Shown piece after piece: positions 33,634 through 42,401 of a stretch of 64,000 nt of DNA. The stretch is taken from positions 1 through 64,000 of the forward strand of contig CAKQWA010000003.1 in assembly GCA_934277945.1 (NCBI GenBank), read 5' to 3'. Source of the stretch: an uncultured Alphaproteobacteria bacterium (lineage in GTDB: Bacteria; Pseudomonadota; Alphaproteobacteria; CAAGCB01; CAG-977). Below the pieces are notes generated by a model, which searched no databases, was not told where the DNA came from, and was given only the letters and a program-made list of their open reading frames with translations. Both the position numbers and the translations under genes were made by a program. Each line of letters starts with the position of its first letter. Position 1 is the first letter of the stretch.

Positions 33634-34652
33634 GCGTTTTAAACGAAAGTTCCCTGAAATCCTTTTTTCAAGGCGGCGCGCAATCGCTGAAAGCCGTCCT
33701 GTTTTACGGGCAGGACGACGGCTTGATCGACGAATGTCGCAGACAGGCGGTGAAAATCGTGACGGGACAGGCGCAAGACCCGTTCTGCCGCGTCGAATTG
33801 AAAAGCGCGGACGTTTCCGCCGACGTGTCCGCTTTGTTTGCCGAAGCGAACGCCATTTCCCTGATGGGCGGGCGGCGCGTCATTGAAATTCGCGACGCGG
33901 ACAACAAACTGGCGGGCGCGCTGAAAGATTATCTTTCGTCGTGCAAAAGCGACGCGCTGATAGTCGTGACGGCGGGGTCTTTGCAAAAGGAATCCGCTTT
34001 GCGCAAATTGTTTGAAAAGGCGGAAAACGCGGGCGTGTTCGCCTGTTACGCGGACGACGGCGACAAATTGAAGCGGTTTGTGACGCAAACGCTTGCCGAA
34101 AACGGCTTGCAGGCTTCTCCCGACGTCGTTTCAAGCATTGCGGACAATTTGGGCGCGGACAGAATGATGTCGCGTTCCGAATTGACGAAACTGGCGATTT
34201 ACATGGGCGACAGAAAGCAGGTCGAATACGACGACGTCGCGGCGTGCATCGGCGACGCGTCCGTGCTGTCGATTGACAATTTCCTGTACGCGTTAAGCGG
34301 CGGACAGGTTGAAGAATCGCAGAAAGTGCTTGAAAAACTGTATGCCGAAGGGCAATCGCCGATCGGTCTGCTGCGCATGGCGTCGTCACACTTCAAACGG
34401 TTTCATCTGGTGCAGAGCAAAATCGCGCGCGGAGAGGCGGCAAGCGCGGCGATGAACGCGCTTTACCCGAAAATCCACTTTAAGCGCACGGCGGATTTTC
34501 AGTCCGGATTGCGTTTTTGGAGCCTGCCGAAAATCGCGCGCGCGCTGGATTTGCTGACGCAGACGGAAACGCGGTGCAAATCGAAAAACATTCCGCAAAA
34601 TTTGCTGTGTTCCCGCACGTTTTTGCTGATTGCGCGCCTTGCCCGCCGCTGA
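33630..34652 (+). CDS. holA: DNA polymerase III delta subunit
   Basis: A 340-residue clamp-loader delta subunit. It opens the beta clamp and loads it on DNA. Family segments are VLFYGQDDGLIDECRR, GGRRVIEIRDAD, ENLGADRMMSRSELTKLAIY-like and the C-terminal collar LLRMASSHFKRFHLVQ. It starts by a 4-base overlap with lptE, and ends 1 base before the convergent pheA stop codon. Confidence 0.93.
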   Translation: MSVLNESSLKSFFQGGAQSLKAVLFYGQDDGLIDECRRQAVKIVTGQAQDPFCRVELKSADVSADVSALFAEANAISLMGGRRVIEIRDADNKLAGALKDYLSSCKSDALIVVTAGSLQKESALRKLFEKAENAGVFACYADDGDKLKRFVTQTLAENGLQASPDVVSSIADNLGADRMMSRSELTKLAIYMGDRKQVEYDDVAACIGDASVLSIDNFLYALSGGQVEESQKVLEKLYAEGQSPIGLLRMASSHFKRFHLVQSKIARGEAASAAMNALYPKIHFKRTADFQSGLRFWSLPKIARALDLLTQTETRCKSKNIPQNLLCSRTFLLIARLARR

Positions 34653-34653
34653 T

Positions 34654-35487
34654 TTAGGCTTCGGGGCGCAGGGGCGAAGCGGGATATCTGCCCAAAACGG
34701 TGACTTTCAGCGCGTGACGGCGCAAATCGTCCAAAGCCTCTTTGCCTTTGCCGGCGGTTAAATCGGCGGACACGTCGGCGAAAAATCCCGCGCTGGTGAA
34801 ATTTTTGGAATCGACGTAACTTTCAAGGCGCAGCAAATTCACGCCCTTGTCGGCGAACACGCCCAAAGCGTGATACAGGGCGGCGGGTTCGTGCTTGACG
34901 AAAAAGACGAACGACGTGATGACGCGCGCCCCGTCTTCAAGCGGCTTTTGCGTTTTGGACAGGATTAAAAAGCGGGTGCGGTTGTCTTCCGAATCTTCGA
35001 TGTTGCGCTTTAAAATTTTCAATCCGTACTGTTTCGCCGCCGCTTGCGAAGCGATTGCGCCGCACGATTTGTCCTGCCGTTCGGCAACCGCCTGCGCCGC
35101 CAAAGCCGTGTTTTCGCACGCCCGCGTCTTCACGCCCGTTTTGGTCAGATACAAACTGCATTGCGCCAAAGCCTGCGCGTGCGAATAAACGGTTTTCACG
35201 TCTTCGGGCTTTGCGCCTTTTACGCCGCACAAATGATGCTCGATGCGCAAAAAATGCTCGCCCGTGATGCACACGTCCGCGCTCGGCAACAGGCGGTGAA
35301 TGTCCGTCACGCGTCCCGCCAGAGAATTTTCGACGGGGACGACGCCCGTGTCGACCTGCTCGTTTTTAACCGCGTTCAGCACCTGCGCGAACGTCGGAAA
35401 AAAGACGAAAGCGGCGGCGGGGAACACTTCTGCGGCGGCAAGGTGGGAAAACGCGCCGAACGCGCCGGGGACGGCTACACGAATCAT
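34654..35487 (-). CDS. pheA: Prephenate dehydratase
   Basis: A 277-residue monofunctional enzyme that converts prephenate to phenylpyruvate in phenylalanine synthesis. The catalytic domain begins VAVPGAFGAFSHLAA, has VPVENSLAGRV and ends NRTRFLIL with the essential Thr-Arg-Phe. An ACT domain follows (ALYHALGVFADKGVNLLRLES) and probably mediates feedback inhibition by phenylalanine. No chorismate mutase domain is fused. The ribosome-binding site AAGGAG lies 6 bases before the ATG. Confidence 0.95.
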   Translation of the reverse strand: MIRVAVPGAFGAFSHLAAAEVFPAAAFVFFPTFAQVLNAVKNEQVDTGVVPVENSLAGRVTDIHRLLPSADVCITGEHFLRIEHHLCGVKGAKPEDVKTVYSHAQALAQCSLYLTKTGVKTRACENTALAAQAVAERQDKSCGAIASQAAAKQYGLKILKRNIEDSEDNRTRFLILSKTQKPLEDGARVITSFVFFVKHEPAALYHALGVFADKGVNLLRLESYVDSKNFTSAGFFADVSADLTAGKGKEALDDLRRHALKVTVLGRYPASPLRPEA

Positions 35488-35626
35488 GACGGCTCCTTAA
35501 AATAGACAAAATTGTTTCAACGATTTTCAGAATGACCGTTTCGCGCGAAAAAATCAAATCTTTTTCAAAACTACGCCCTTAAAAAGCGCATCCGGAAAAT
35601 TTTTTGACATTTTTTTCAAAAAAAAT

Positions 35627-35655
35627 TAGACAAAAATAAAAAAGTGCGCTATATC
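35627..35655 (+). promoter_or_regulatory. Sigma-70 promoter for the HNH nuclease gene
   Basis: TAGACA (35627-35632) and TATATC (35650-35655) are separated by 17 bases in a very A/T-rich tract. The rest of the 204-base gap 35488-35691 shows only the pheA upstream region. Confidence 0.5.
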
Positions 35656-35691
35656 TGAAAATAACAAGGCATTTTATAAGGAATGAAAACA

Positions 35692-36270
35692 ATGACCGAA
35701 TACGTACACGTTAAACGCGAACGCCCGCTGGAACGCAAACATCACGGCAAAGGCGGCAAAGGCAACAGATCGCAGGCGCAAATCGACGCCGCGAACGGCA
35801 AGTTCGACTTTGACGAAATCCACGGCTTCAAACTGATCGACGTCGAATACAAAGTGCCGCCCAAACGCGAACGCGAAGCCCGCCGCTCGCAGTTCAAAGG
35901 CATCCGCGCGGACTTTTTGCGCGAAATCGGCAGAACGCATGAAAAGGAATTGCGCGCCATCGGCATGAACGACGCGATGATTGAAATGGTCAAAAGCGGC
36001 CGTACCCCGAAAGGCTACAACGTGCATCACAAACTGCCCATTCACGGCGGCGGCAAAAACGAATTTAAGAACTTCATTTTGATGCCGATTCCCCCGCACG
36101 ACGATTTGCATCACAAGGTGCTGGACGCGCAGGTGCTGAAAATGCAGGAAGGCGACAGCAAAATGGTTAAACTGCCTTGGTCGGACGACATGGTTTACAT
36201 TCCGCCCGAAAAGAAGAAAATGCGCACCGCGGTCATGGATAAAAAATTGCAGGCGATGCGCGGACGTTAA
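35692..36270 (+). CDS. Stand-alone HNH-type nuclease
   Basis: A 192-residue basic protein. The HNH-like core lies at residues 109-142: YNVHHKLPIHGGG, then EFKNFILMPIPPHDDLHH, with His112, His113, Asn127 and His136/140 in the order expected for a zinc- or magnesium-dependent His-Me finger nuclease. The pattern resembles nuclease domains of secreted or colicin-like toxins more than restriction enzymes. The N-terminal 70 residues are Lys/Arg-rich and could bind nucleic acid. No signal peptide or obvious immunity gene is adjacent. The start at 35692 is set by AAGGA 9 bases upstream. It has its own promoter and terminator. Confidence 0.7.
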   Translation: MTEYVHVKRERPLERKHHGKGGKGNRSQAQIDAANGKFDFDEIHGFKLIDVEYKVPPKREREARRSQFKGIRADFLREIGRTHEKELRAIGMNDAMIEMVKSGRTPKGYNVHHKLPIHGGGKNEFKNFILMPIPPHDDLHHKVLDAQVLKMQEGDSKMVKLPWSDDMVYIPPEKKKMRTAVMDKKLQAMRGR

Positions 36271-36289
36271 AAAATCCATTTCTTTTGCG

Positions 36290-36323
36290 AAAGCCGGAGT
36301 GTATGATTCATTCCGGCTTTTTT
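36290..36323 (+). terminator. Terminator after the HNH nuclease gene
   Basis: AAAGCCGGA pairs with TCCGGCTTT over a 13-base loop, followed by T residues. Confidence 0.8.
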
Positions 36324-36341
36324 ATTTGTCGGGAGAATGTG

Positions 36342-36542
36342 ATGTCCGTGGAAGATGAATTGGTGGAAATCGAACGCGCGGTGACGTATCAGGACAGGAT
36401 GCTGAAAGAGTTGAACGCCGTCGTCATCGAGCAGGGCAGGGAAATTGAAAAATTAAAGCATCTGGTCGATATGCTGACCCAAAGCGTCGACGTGCGCTTT
36501 GTCAAGCCCTTGTCCGAAGAAACGCCGCCGCCGCATTATTAA
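36342..36542 (+). CDS. slyX: SlyX family protein
   Basis: A 66-residue coiled-coil protein matching SlyX: IERAVTYQDRMLKELNAVVI followed by EQGREIEKLKHLVDML, and the characteristic PPPHY C-terminus. The function of SlyX is unknown. The start at 36342 follows GGGAG by about 7 bases; an upstream in-frame ATG lies inside the preceding terminator. Confidence 0.85.
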   Translation: MSVEDELVEIERAVTYQDRMLKELNAVVIEQGREIEKLKHLVDMLTQSVDVRFVKPLSEETPPPHY

Positions 36543-36554
36543 GTCCGGACAACG

Positions 36555-36579
36555 AAAAAACTCCCGCGGGGAGTTTTTT
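36555..36579. terminator. Bidirectional terminator between slyX and tRNA-Ser
   Basis: ACTCCC pairs with GGGAGT over a 3-base loop, with A and T runs on the two sides, so it can end both slyX (plus) and the tRNA (minus). Confidence 0.8.
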
Positions 36580-36580
36580 A

Positions 36581-36670
36581 TGGCGGATGGGGCGAGATTC
36601 GAACTCGCGGACCCCGTAAAGAGTCGTCGGTTTTCAAGACCGGTGCAATCAACCGCTCTGCCACCCATCC
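36581..36670 (-). tRNA. tRNA-Ser (UGA)
   Basis: A 90-base class II tRNA with encoded CCA. The acceptor stem pairs GGATGGG with CCCATCC, the anticodon loop CTTGAAA gives anticodon TGA between CGGT and ACCG, a long variable arm (GACGACTCTTTACGGGGTC region) marks serine, and the T loop has GTTCGAATC. A good promoter lies 18 bases upstream. Confidence 0.95.
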
Positions 36671-36688
36671 GTTTGCGTGACACGGCGC

Positions 36689-36717
36689 ATTATGCTTGAA
36701 AAAAACGCAAATTGCAA
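36689..36717 (-). promoter_or_regulatory. Sigma-70 promoter for tRNA-Ser
   Basis: On the minus strand TTGCAA and CATAAT are separated by 17 bases, 18 bases upstream of the mature tRNA. Confidence 0.55.
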
Positions 36718-36755
36718 CATCTGTTTGCTTTTCCGTCCCCCGTCTTTTTCTTTAA

Positions 36756-36784
36756 TTGAAAAACAGGGCGAAAGTTGCTAGCAT
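36756..36784 (+). promoter_or_regulatory. Promoter for the 196-aa protein gene
   Basis: TTGAAA (36756-36761) and TAGCAT (36779-36784) are separated by 17 bases; a TG one base before the -10 box makes it an extended -10 promoter. Confidence 0.55.
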
Positions 36785-36821
36785 AAATCAGTTTTTCTTT
36801 AACAAAAAAGGACAAACCGCT

Positions 36822-37412
36822 ATGACAGACACCCCCGAACAACAAAATCCGCAAGCCGCCGCCGCTGCCGAAAAAATGCAGGAAATGGGCAAGAAATTCA
36901 CCGGATTTTTGAAAAACCTCGACGTGAAGGATTTGGCTGAAAAGGCGAAAATGAAAGTCGACGAGGTCAAGGCGCAGGCGACCGATTTGACGGCGGGCAA
37001 AACGGCGGCTTTCGTCATGTCGCGCGAAGACATCACCCCCGAACAGATGAAAGAGATTGTGCAAAAGGCGATGCCCGCCATCAGCGCGCCGTTTGAAAAA
37101 GCGGCGGAAATCGTGCTGGCGGACGTGGCGGCGGGCGTGCCGGTCATTGCGCGCGTCACGGGAGCGACGTCGTGCGCGCTGACCGCCGATTCGCTGATTT
37201 TCATTTCAAAATACGGCGAACAGTACGGCGCGGACATCGTTTGCTTGAAACAGGTCGTGCAAACGACGGTCGTGCCGCCCCGCGCGGACACGGCGGGACG
37301 CTTTGTCGTGAAAACGGCGGCGGGCGATGTGAAAATCGTCATTGCGGATTTGGAATCCTACGTCCGCGTGCTGATGTTCGTCAAAAAAATGAAAGAGGCG
37401 GCGGCAAAATAA
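36822..37412 (+). CDS. Cytoplasmic protein of unknown function, 196 aa
   Basis: I do not recognise this protein. Residues 1-65 form an Ala/Lys/Glu-rich helical segment (KMQEMGKKFTGFLKNL, then LAEKAKMKVDEVKAQA). Residues about 85-196 look like a compact alpha/beta domain ending in hydrophobic strands and a helix (IVIADLESYVRVLMFVKKM). There is no signal peptide. The ribosome-binding site AAGGA lies 9 bases before the ATG; promoter and terminator flank the gene, so it is monocistronic. Confidence 0.75.
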   Translation: MTDTPEQQNPQAAAAAEKMQEMGKKFTGFLKNLDVKDLAEKAKMKVDEVKAQATDLTAGKTAAFVMSREDITPEQMKEIVQKAMPAISAPFEKAAEIVLADVAAGVPVIARVTGATSCALTADSLIFISKYGEQYGADIVCLKQVVQTTVVPPRADTAGRFVVKTAAGDVKIVIADLESYVRVLMFVKKMKEAAAK

Positions 37413-37434
37413 TTTTCCCGCTTTAATAAATAAG

Positions 37435-37473
37435 CAACCCCTTTGCCGTAATCTGCACAGGGGTTGTTTTTTT
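37435..37473 (+). terminator. Terminator upstream of the MltB-like gene
   Basis: CAACCCCT pairs with AGGGGTTG over a 16-base loop, followed by seven T. The next start codon is only 12 bases away, so readthrough may matter for the MltB-like gene. Confidence 0.8.
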
Positions 37474-37485
37474 GCCGGTGCTTTG

Positions 37486-39201
37486 ATGAACGTCAGGAAA
37501 CTTTTGCGCGCGGTCGCTTTTTTGTCGGGAATGGGAATGAGCGTTCCCGCGTCCGCCGTATCCGTGTCCTTTGACGACTGGTACGAGGATTTTCGCCGCG
37601 ACGCCGTGGAGCAGGGCGTGCGCGTGTCTGTATTGGACGCCGCCATGCACGACGTCAAAGTGATTGATTCCGTCATTTCGTCCGACCGCAAACAGCCCGA
37701 ATTTCGCAAAGATTTGAATTCGTATCTGCAAAACGCGGTGAACGACCGGCGCATTTCGCTGTCGAAAAAGGCGCTGGCGCAGTACGGCGATTTTTTAAAC
37801 GATTTGTACGAACAATACGGCGTGACGTCGAATTACCTGATCGCTTTCTGGGCGATGGAAACGGATTTCGGACGCGCGAAAGGCACATATTCCGTGTTTT
37901 CCGCGCTGGCGACTTTGGCGTACGACACGCGCCGTCCCGATTTTTTCCGCGCCGAACTGATGAACGCCCTGCGCCTTGTCGATTTGGGACTGCCCGCCGA
38001 AAAAATGAAAGGGTCGTGGGCGGGCGCGATGGGCAATTTCCAGTTCATGCCGACGACGTATCTGGCGTACGGCGTGGACGCGGACAAGGACGGTTACGCC
38101 GACATTTTCAATTCGACGCACGACGCGATGGCTTCGGCGGCGAACTATCTGGCGGCGGAGGGCTGGCGGCGCGGCGAACGCTGGGGGCGCGAAGTGCGTC
38201 TGCCGAAAAATTTCGACTGGTCGCTGATCGAACAGAAAAAAACGCTTAAAGAATGGCGGAAACTGGGCATTTCGTTTACCGCGCCCGCGTCCGACGTGAC
38301 CGAGCCGGACAAAACCCCCGCGACGCTGATTCTGCCCGCCGGCATCGAGGGTCCCGCTTTTTTGGCGTATCCGAATTTTTACGTCATCATGCGCTGGAAC
38401 AAGTCGGTGCTGTACGCGCTGTCCGTCGGCTATCTGGCGGACAGGATGAAAGGGCGCGGCGGCTTTAAAACGCTGTCGAAGGAAAAGCCCGAACCGTTTT
38501 CCATGGAGGACGCGATGGAAATCCAGCGTCTGCTGGCGGCGCAGGGGCTGTACGACGGCGACATAGACGGGATTTTGGGCGCGAAGACAAGAGAGGCGGT
38601 GCGCGCTTTCCAACTGAAATACGATCTGCCCCCCGACGGATACGCGAACGCGGGTCTGCTGGCGTGTATGCGCTGGCTGATGGCGGAAAAAAGCGCGGCG
38701 GACGAATTGCGCTTTGACGAAATCGTCGAAATGCAGAAGATTTTGGCAAAAGGCAAGTATTACGTCGGACCTTTCGACGGCAAATTGGGCGCGGGGACGA
38801 AAGAGGGCGTGGAACTGTTCAAACGCGTCTACAATATCAAATCTTCCAAAATCAACCGCCGTTTGCTGATTGAAATGCGCTTGCACGCGGGGCGCAACAT
38901 GGAAAACGGCGAGGTTGAACCGATCGTCGCGGCGCACCACAAGCGCAAAGAGGACGAACGGCGCGCGGCTTTGGCGAAACGCAAGGCGGCTTTGGCGGCG
39001 GCAAGAAAACGCGCGGCGCAAAAAGAGGCTGAACGCAAACGCGCCGAACGCGAAAAAGCCGAAAAACTCGCCCGTGAAAAAGCGCAGGAGGAAGCGATGA
39101 AACGCGCGCGCGAACTGGCGGGGCGCGTGCTGTCCGAAACGCTTGAACGCGCTTTGCCCGCGCCCGTTTCCCCGTCCGCTTCCGACGGCGAAAAAAAATG
39201 A
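37486..39201 (+). CDS. MltB-family lytic murein transglycosylase with peptidoglycan-binding domains
   Basis: A 571-residue exported enzyme that cleaves glycan strands to form anhydro-muropeptides. A signal peptide ends near VPASA. The SLT_2 catalytic domain spans about 27-325, with the catalytic Glu in AFWAMETDFG and GAMGNFQFMPTTYL. Two peptidoglycan-binding-type repeats follow (MEIQRLLAAQGLYDGDIDG, and MQKILAKGKYYVGPFDG). The last 110 residues are a Lys/Arg/Glu/Ala helix, an unusual addition. A TTG at 37483 precedes the chosen ATG at 37486. Confidence 0.9.
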   Translation: MNVRKLLRAVAFLSGMGMSVPASAVSVSFDDWYEDFRRDAVEQGVRVSVLDAAMHDVKVIDSVISSDRKQPEFRKDLNSYLQNAVNDRRISLSKKALAQYGDFLNDLYEQYGVTSNYLIAFWAMETDFGRAKGTYSVFSALATLAYDTRRPDFFRAELMNALRLVDLGLPAEKMKGSWAGAMGNFQFMPTTYLAYGVDADKDGYADIFNSTHDAMASAANYLAAEGWRRGERWGREVRLPKNFDWSLIEQKKTLKEWRKLGISFTAPASDVTEPDKTPATLILPAGIEGPAFLAYPNFYVIMRWNKSVLYALSVGYLADRMKGRGGFKTLSKEKPEPFSMEDAMEIQRLLAAQGLYDGDIDGILGAKTREAVRAFQLKYDLPPDGYANAGLLACMRWLMAEKSAADELRFDEIVEMQKILAKGKYYVGPFDGKLGAGTKEGVELFKRVYNIKSSKINRRLLIEMRLHAGRNMENGEVEPIVAAHHKRKEDERRAALAKRKAALAAARKRAAQKEAERKRAEREKAEKLAREKAQEEAMKRARELAGRVLSETLERALPAPVSPSASDGEKK

Positions 39202-39210
39202 GCATCCCGC

Positions 39211-39239
39211 TTGATTCTTGCGGCGGGACAACGTATTCT
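39211..39239 (+). promoter_or_regulatory. Promoter for the rlpA-dacA-tmk-holB-tatD operon
   Basis: TTGATT (39211-39216) and TATTCT (39234-39239) are separated by 17 bases, 36 bases before the rlpA start. Confidence 0.45.
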
Positions 39240-39275
39240 TGACGTAACCATAATATCATCATTCGGGATGGACTC

Positions 39276-40556
39276 ATGTCTTCTTCTTTGAAAATTTTGC
39301 TTTTAGCCGCGGTCTTCACCTGCGCCGGCTGTTCCGACAACGGTATGCCCGTGTTTTCCTCCGCCCCGTCCGCGCAGGCGGCGGGCAGGTCCTCCGCGCA
39401 GGGCGGATATTACAAAATCGGCAATCCGTATCAGGTCGCGGGCGTCACCTATTATCCGAAAGAGGATTATTCGTACAGGGAAGTCGGCGTGTCGTCTTGG
39501 TACGGGGCGGATTTTCACAACGGCATGACCGCGAACGGCGAAGTGTACGATATGCACAGTCTGACGGCGGCGCACAGAACGCTTCCGCTGCCCAGCGTGG
39601 TGCGCGTGACGAACCTGCAAAACGGGAGGTCGCTTGTTTTGCGCGTCAACGACCGCGGTCCCTTTGTGAACAACCGCATCATCGACGTGTCCATGCGCGC
39701 GGCGCAACTGCTTGGCTTTAAAGATCAGGGCACGACGCAGGTCGAAGTCGAAATCCTGCCCGAAGAAAGCCGCGAACTGAAAGAGGCTTTGCTGTCCGGA
39801 CGCGCCGCGCCGGTTGCTTCCGCGAACGACGTGCCGCCCGAAGCGATGATTCAGGAAACGCCGAAACGCCCGACGAATTTGAACGCGCGCGACAACGCCG
39901 CGCCGCATCACGCGGATTCTTCGTTTTCGCAGGCTTTGGTCGAAGCGCCGACCCCCGCCGCCGCGCCGCAGTCCGAATACAACGATTGGGATGCGGACAG
40001 AAGCCGCGCCGACGCCGCCAGAACGGTCGAACCCGAAAAGATTGAAACGCCGAAACCCGCCGTTTCCGCAAAGCCCGTGTCCATGACGAAGCCCGCTCCC
40101 GCGCCCGCGCCGGTTGCCGCCGCCGTCGCCGCTCCCGCCGCCGTGAAAGCGGCGACGCCGAAAACGCAATCCGCCGAAAAGAAAGCCGCGCCCGCCAAAA
40201 AGCCGGCTTCGACACAAAAAGCCGCGAAAACGGACGTTGTGACGACAAACGCTTTCGCCGCCGGATATTACGTTCAGGTCGGTGCTTTTTCCAGTGAGGA
40301 AAACGCGCAGAAAATGGTGAAAAAAGTGTCGCGCTTCGGCAACGTCGCGGTCAGTCCCGTCAAATCGAACGGCAAAACGCTGTACCGCGTCCGCTTGGGA
40401 CCCGCAAACGCGCGCAAAGCCGTCGAAATGATGGACAACGTGGAAAACGCGGGCATTTCGGGCGCGCGGCTGGTTGAAGAAAAACAGGCGGCTCCCGTTA
40501 AAGCCAAAGCGAAGCCCGCCCGCGCCTACGCGCCTGTTTCCGACGACGAATTTTAA
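39276..40556 (+). CDS. rlpA: RlpA septal-ring lytic transglycosylase / SPOR lipoprotein
   Basis: A 426-residue lipoprotein with lipobox TCAGC at about residues 15-19. The double-psi beta-barrel domain shows VGVSSWYGADFHNGMTANGE and VLRVNDRGPFV with the catalytic Asp. A long Ala/Pro/Lys linker follows. A C-terminal SPOR domain (GYYVQVGAFSSEENAQKM and YRVRLGP) binds denuded septal glycan. Family members act in daughter-cell separation. The order rlpA-dacA-tmk-holB is classic in alphaproteobacteria; dacA starts 12 bases later. Confidence 0.92.
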   Translation: MSSSLKILLLAAVFTCAGCSDNGMPVFSSAPSAQAAGRSSAQGGYYKIGNPYQVAGVTYYPKEDYSYREVGVSSWYGADFHNGMTANGEVYDMHSLTAAHRTLPLPSVVRVTNLQNGRSLVLRVNDRGPFVNNRIIDVSMRAAQLLGFKDQGTTQVEVEILPEESRELKEALLSGRAAPVASANDVPPEAMIQETPKRPTNLNARDNAAPHHADSSFSQALVEAPTPAAAPQSEYNDWDADRSRADAARTVEPEKIETPKPAVSAKPVSMTKPAPAPAPVAAAVAAPAAVKAATPKTQSAEKKAAPAKKPASTQKAAKTDVVTTNAFAAGYYVQVGAFSSEENAQKMVKKVSRFGNVAVSPVKSNGKTLYRVRLGPANARKAVEMMDNVENAGISGARLVEEKQAAPVKAKAKPARAYAPVSDDEF

Positions 40557-40568
40557 GGAGCGCGCGCC

Positions 40569-41735
40569 ATGATGAAGATGATGAATAAAACGGCTTTCGC
40601 TTTCGGCGCGCTGTTGTGCGCGTCGCTGATGCGCCCGTCCTCCGCTTTCGCGATTGAAACGGCGGCGAAACAGGCTTTTTTGATTGATTTCGACACCAAA
40701 ACGGTCTTGTTTGAAAAACAGGCGGACAAGCCGATGCCCCCCGCGTCGATGAGCAAACTGATGACGGCGTATGTGCTGTTCGACCACTTGCAGAACGGCT
40801 CTTTGGATTTGGACGACGAATTTCGCGTCAGCCGCAACGCGTGGAAAAAGGGCGGGGCGAAAACCGGTTCGTCCACCATGTTTTTGAAAGAGGGACAGCG
40901 CGTCAAGGTGCGCGATTTACTGCGCGGCATTATCGTCCAGTCGGGCAACGACGCGTGCATTGTCGCGGCGGAAGGTTTGGCGGGAAGCGAGGAGGATTTC
41001 GTCGCGCTTGAAAACGCGAAAGCCAAGGAATTGGGCTTGACGAACACGCATCTGGTCAATCCGACGGGCTGGCCCGACGAAAAGCATCTGATGAGCCCGC
41101 GCGATTTGGCGACGCTGGCGGAGCGGCTGATTCGCGACTTCCCCGAATACTATCCGATTTATTCCGAAAAGGAATTCACCTACAACAAAATCAAGCAGGG
41201 CAACCGCAACCCGCTGTTGTACCTGATGCCCGAAGCGGACGGTTTGAAAACCGGACACACGAGCGCGTCGGGCTACGGCTTGGTCGCTTCCGCGAAACGC
41301 AAAGACCGCCGCTTGATTCTGGTCGTCAACGGCTTGAAGTCGATGAAAGAACGCTCCAACGAGGCGGAACGCCTGATGCGCTGGGGGCTGCGCGAATTCA
41401 GCAATTACAAAGTGCTTGAAAAGGGCGTCAAAGTGGTGTCCGTCCCCGTTTGGCTGGGCGTGTCGCGCCGCGTCGCCGCCGTGCCCGATGAAAACGTCGT
41501 TTTGACTTTGAAAGCGGGCGGGCAGAAGAATCTGAAAGTCGTCGTGCGTTACGATTCTCCGCTGAAAGCCCCCGTGAAGAAAGGGCAGGTCATCGCGACG
41601 GCGCAAATCGTTGTTCCGGATCAGGAACCGCGCGAAATCAATTTGTACGCGGACAGGGACGTTGCCAAAGTCGGCTTCTTTGAACGCATCAAGCAGATTG
41701 TCAAATACCTTCTGTTGTCGCGCAAAGCCCTGTGA
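40569..41735 (+). CDS. dacA: D-alanyl-D-alanine carboxypeptidase
   Basis: A 388-residue PBP5/6-type enzyme that trims the terminal D-Ala of peptidoglycan stem peptides. A signal peptide ends near SSAFA. Catalytic motifs are SMSK (with active Ser), SGND and KTGHTS. A C-terminal beta domain and an amphipathic helix (IKQIVKYLLLSRKAL) anchor it to the inner membrane. Several ATG codons cluster at 40569-40578; the first was kept. Its stop overlaps a possible GTG for tmk. Confidence 0.95.
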   Translation: MMKMMNKTAFAFGALLCASLMRPSSAFAIETAAKQAFLIDFDTKTVLFEKQADKPMPPASMSKLMTAYVLFDHLQNGSLDLDDEFRVSRNAWKKGGAKTGSSTMFLKEGQRVKVRDLLRGIIVQSGNDACIVAAEGLAGSEEDFVALENAKAKELGLTNTHLVNPTGWPDEKHLMSPRDLATLAERLIRDFPEYYPIYSEKEFTYNKIKQGNRNPLLYLMPEADGLKTGHTSASGYGLVASAKRKDRRLILVVNGLKSMKERSNEAERLMRWGLREFSNYKVLEKGVKVVSVPVWLGVSRRVAAVPDENVVLTLKAGGQKNLKVVVRYDSPLKAPVKKGQVIATAQIVVPDQEPREINLYADRDVAKVGFFERIKQIVKYLLLSRKAL

Positions 41736-41752
41736 CAAGCGGAGCGTCTGAC

Positions 41753-42397
41753 GTGGAAAAGGGACTTTTCATTACGTTCGAGGGAACGGAAGGCACGGGC
41801 AAATCGACGCAATGCCGGTTGCTTGCCGAATATCTGACGGGCAAGGGCTACGATTGCGTTTTAACGCGCGAACCGGGGGGGAGCGACGGCGCGGAGCAAA
41901 TTCGCGATTTGGTGCTGAAAGGCGCGGTGACGCGCTGGGACGCGGTGACGGAAATGCTGTTGATGTACGCCGCGCGCCGCGACCACATGGTGCATAAAAT
42001 CATTCCCGCGCTGACCGCCGGCAAAGTCGTCATTTGCGACCGCTTCGCCGATTCGACGACCGCGTATCAGGGCTACGGCTACGGCGACAAGGGCGTGCCT
42101 TTGCAGGACATTCGCCGTTTGTACGACATTGTCGTCGGCGCGTACCGTCCCGATATCACGTTCGTCATGGATCTGCCCGTCGAAACGGGATTGAAACGCT
42201 CTTTGGCGCGCGACGCAAATTCCAACCGTTACGAACGCATGGATTTGAGTTTTCACGAAAATTTGCGCGCGGCGTTTTTGAAAATCGCTTCCGAAGACAA
42301 GGAGCGGTGCCGCGTGATAGACGCGACCGGCGACGTCGCGGCGGTGCAAAGCGCGATAAAGGCGCACATTGACGATTTATTGACGCGAAAAGGGTGA
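41753..42397 (+). CDS. tmk: Thymidylate kinase
   Basis: A 214-residue kinase converting dTMP to dTDP. The P-loop is FEGTEGTGKST, followed by TREPGG and the DRFADST motif that positions the substrate; RYERMD lies in the lid. The GTG at 41753 is preferred because GGAG lies 8 bases upstream and the protein then starts right before the first strand; a GTG at 41732 overlapping dacA is the alternative. holB follows after 4 bases. Confidence 0.95.
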   Translation: MEKGLFITFEGTEGTGKSTQCRLLAEYLTGKGYDCVLTREPGGSDGAEQIRDLVLKGAVTRWDAVTEMLLMYAARRDHMVHKIIPALTAGKVVICDRFADSTTAYQGYGYGDKGVPLQDIRRLYDIVVGAYRPDITFVMDLPVETGLKRSLARDANSNRYERMDLSFHENLRAAFLKIASEDKERCRVIDATGDVAAVQSAIKAHIDDLLTRKG

Positions 42398-42401
42398 AAA
42401 A

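Noticed and set aside
36453..36683. A 76-codon minus-strand frame
   Set aside because: It runs through tRNA-Ser and the slyX terminator, so it is not a gene.
39303..40787. A 494-codon minus-strand frame with Gly/Arg repeats
   Set aside because: It is antisense to rlpA; the Gly/Arg repeats mirror the Ala/Pro linker of RlpA.
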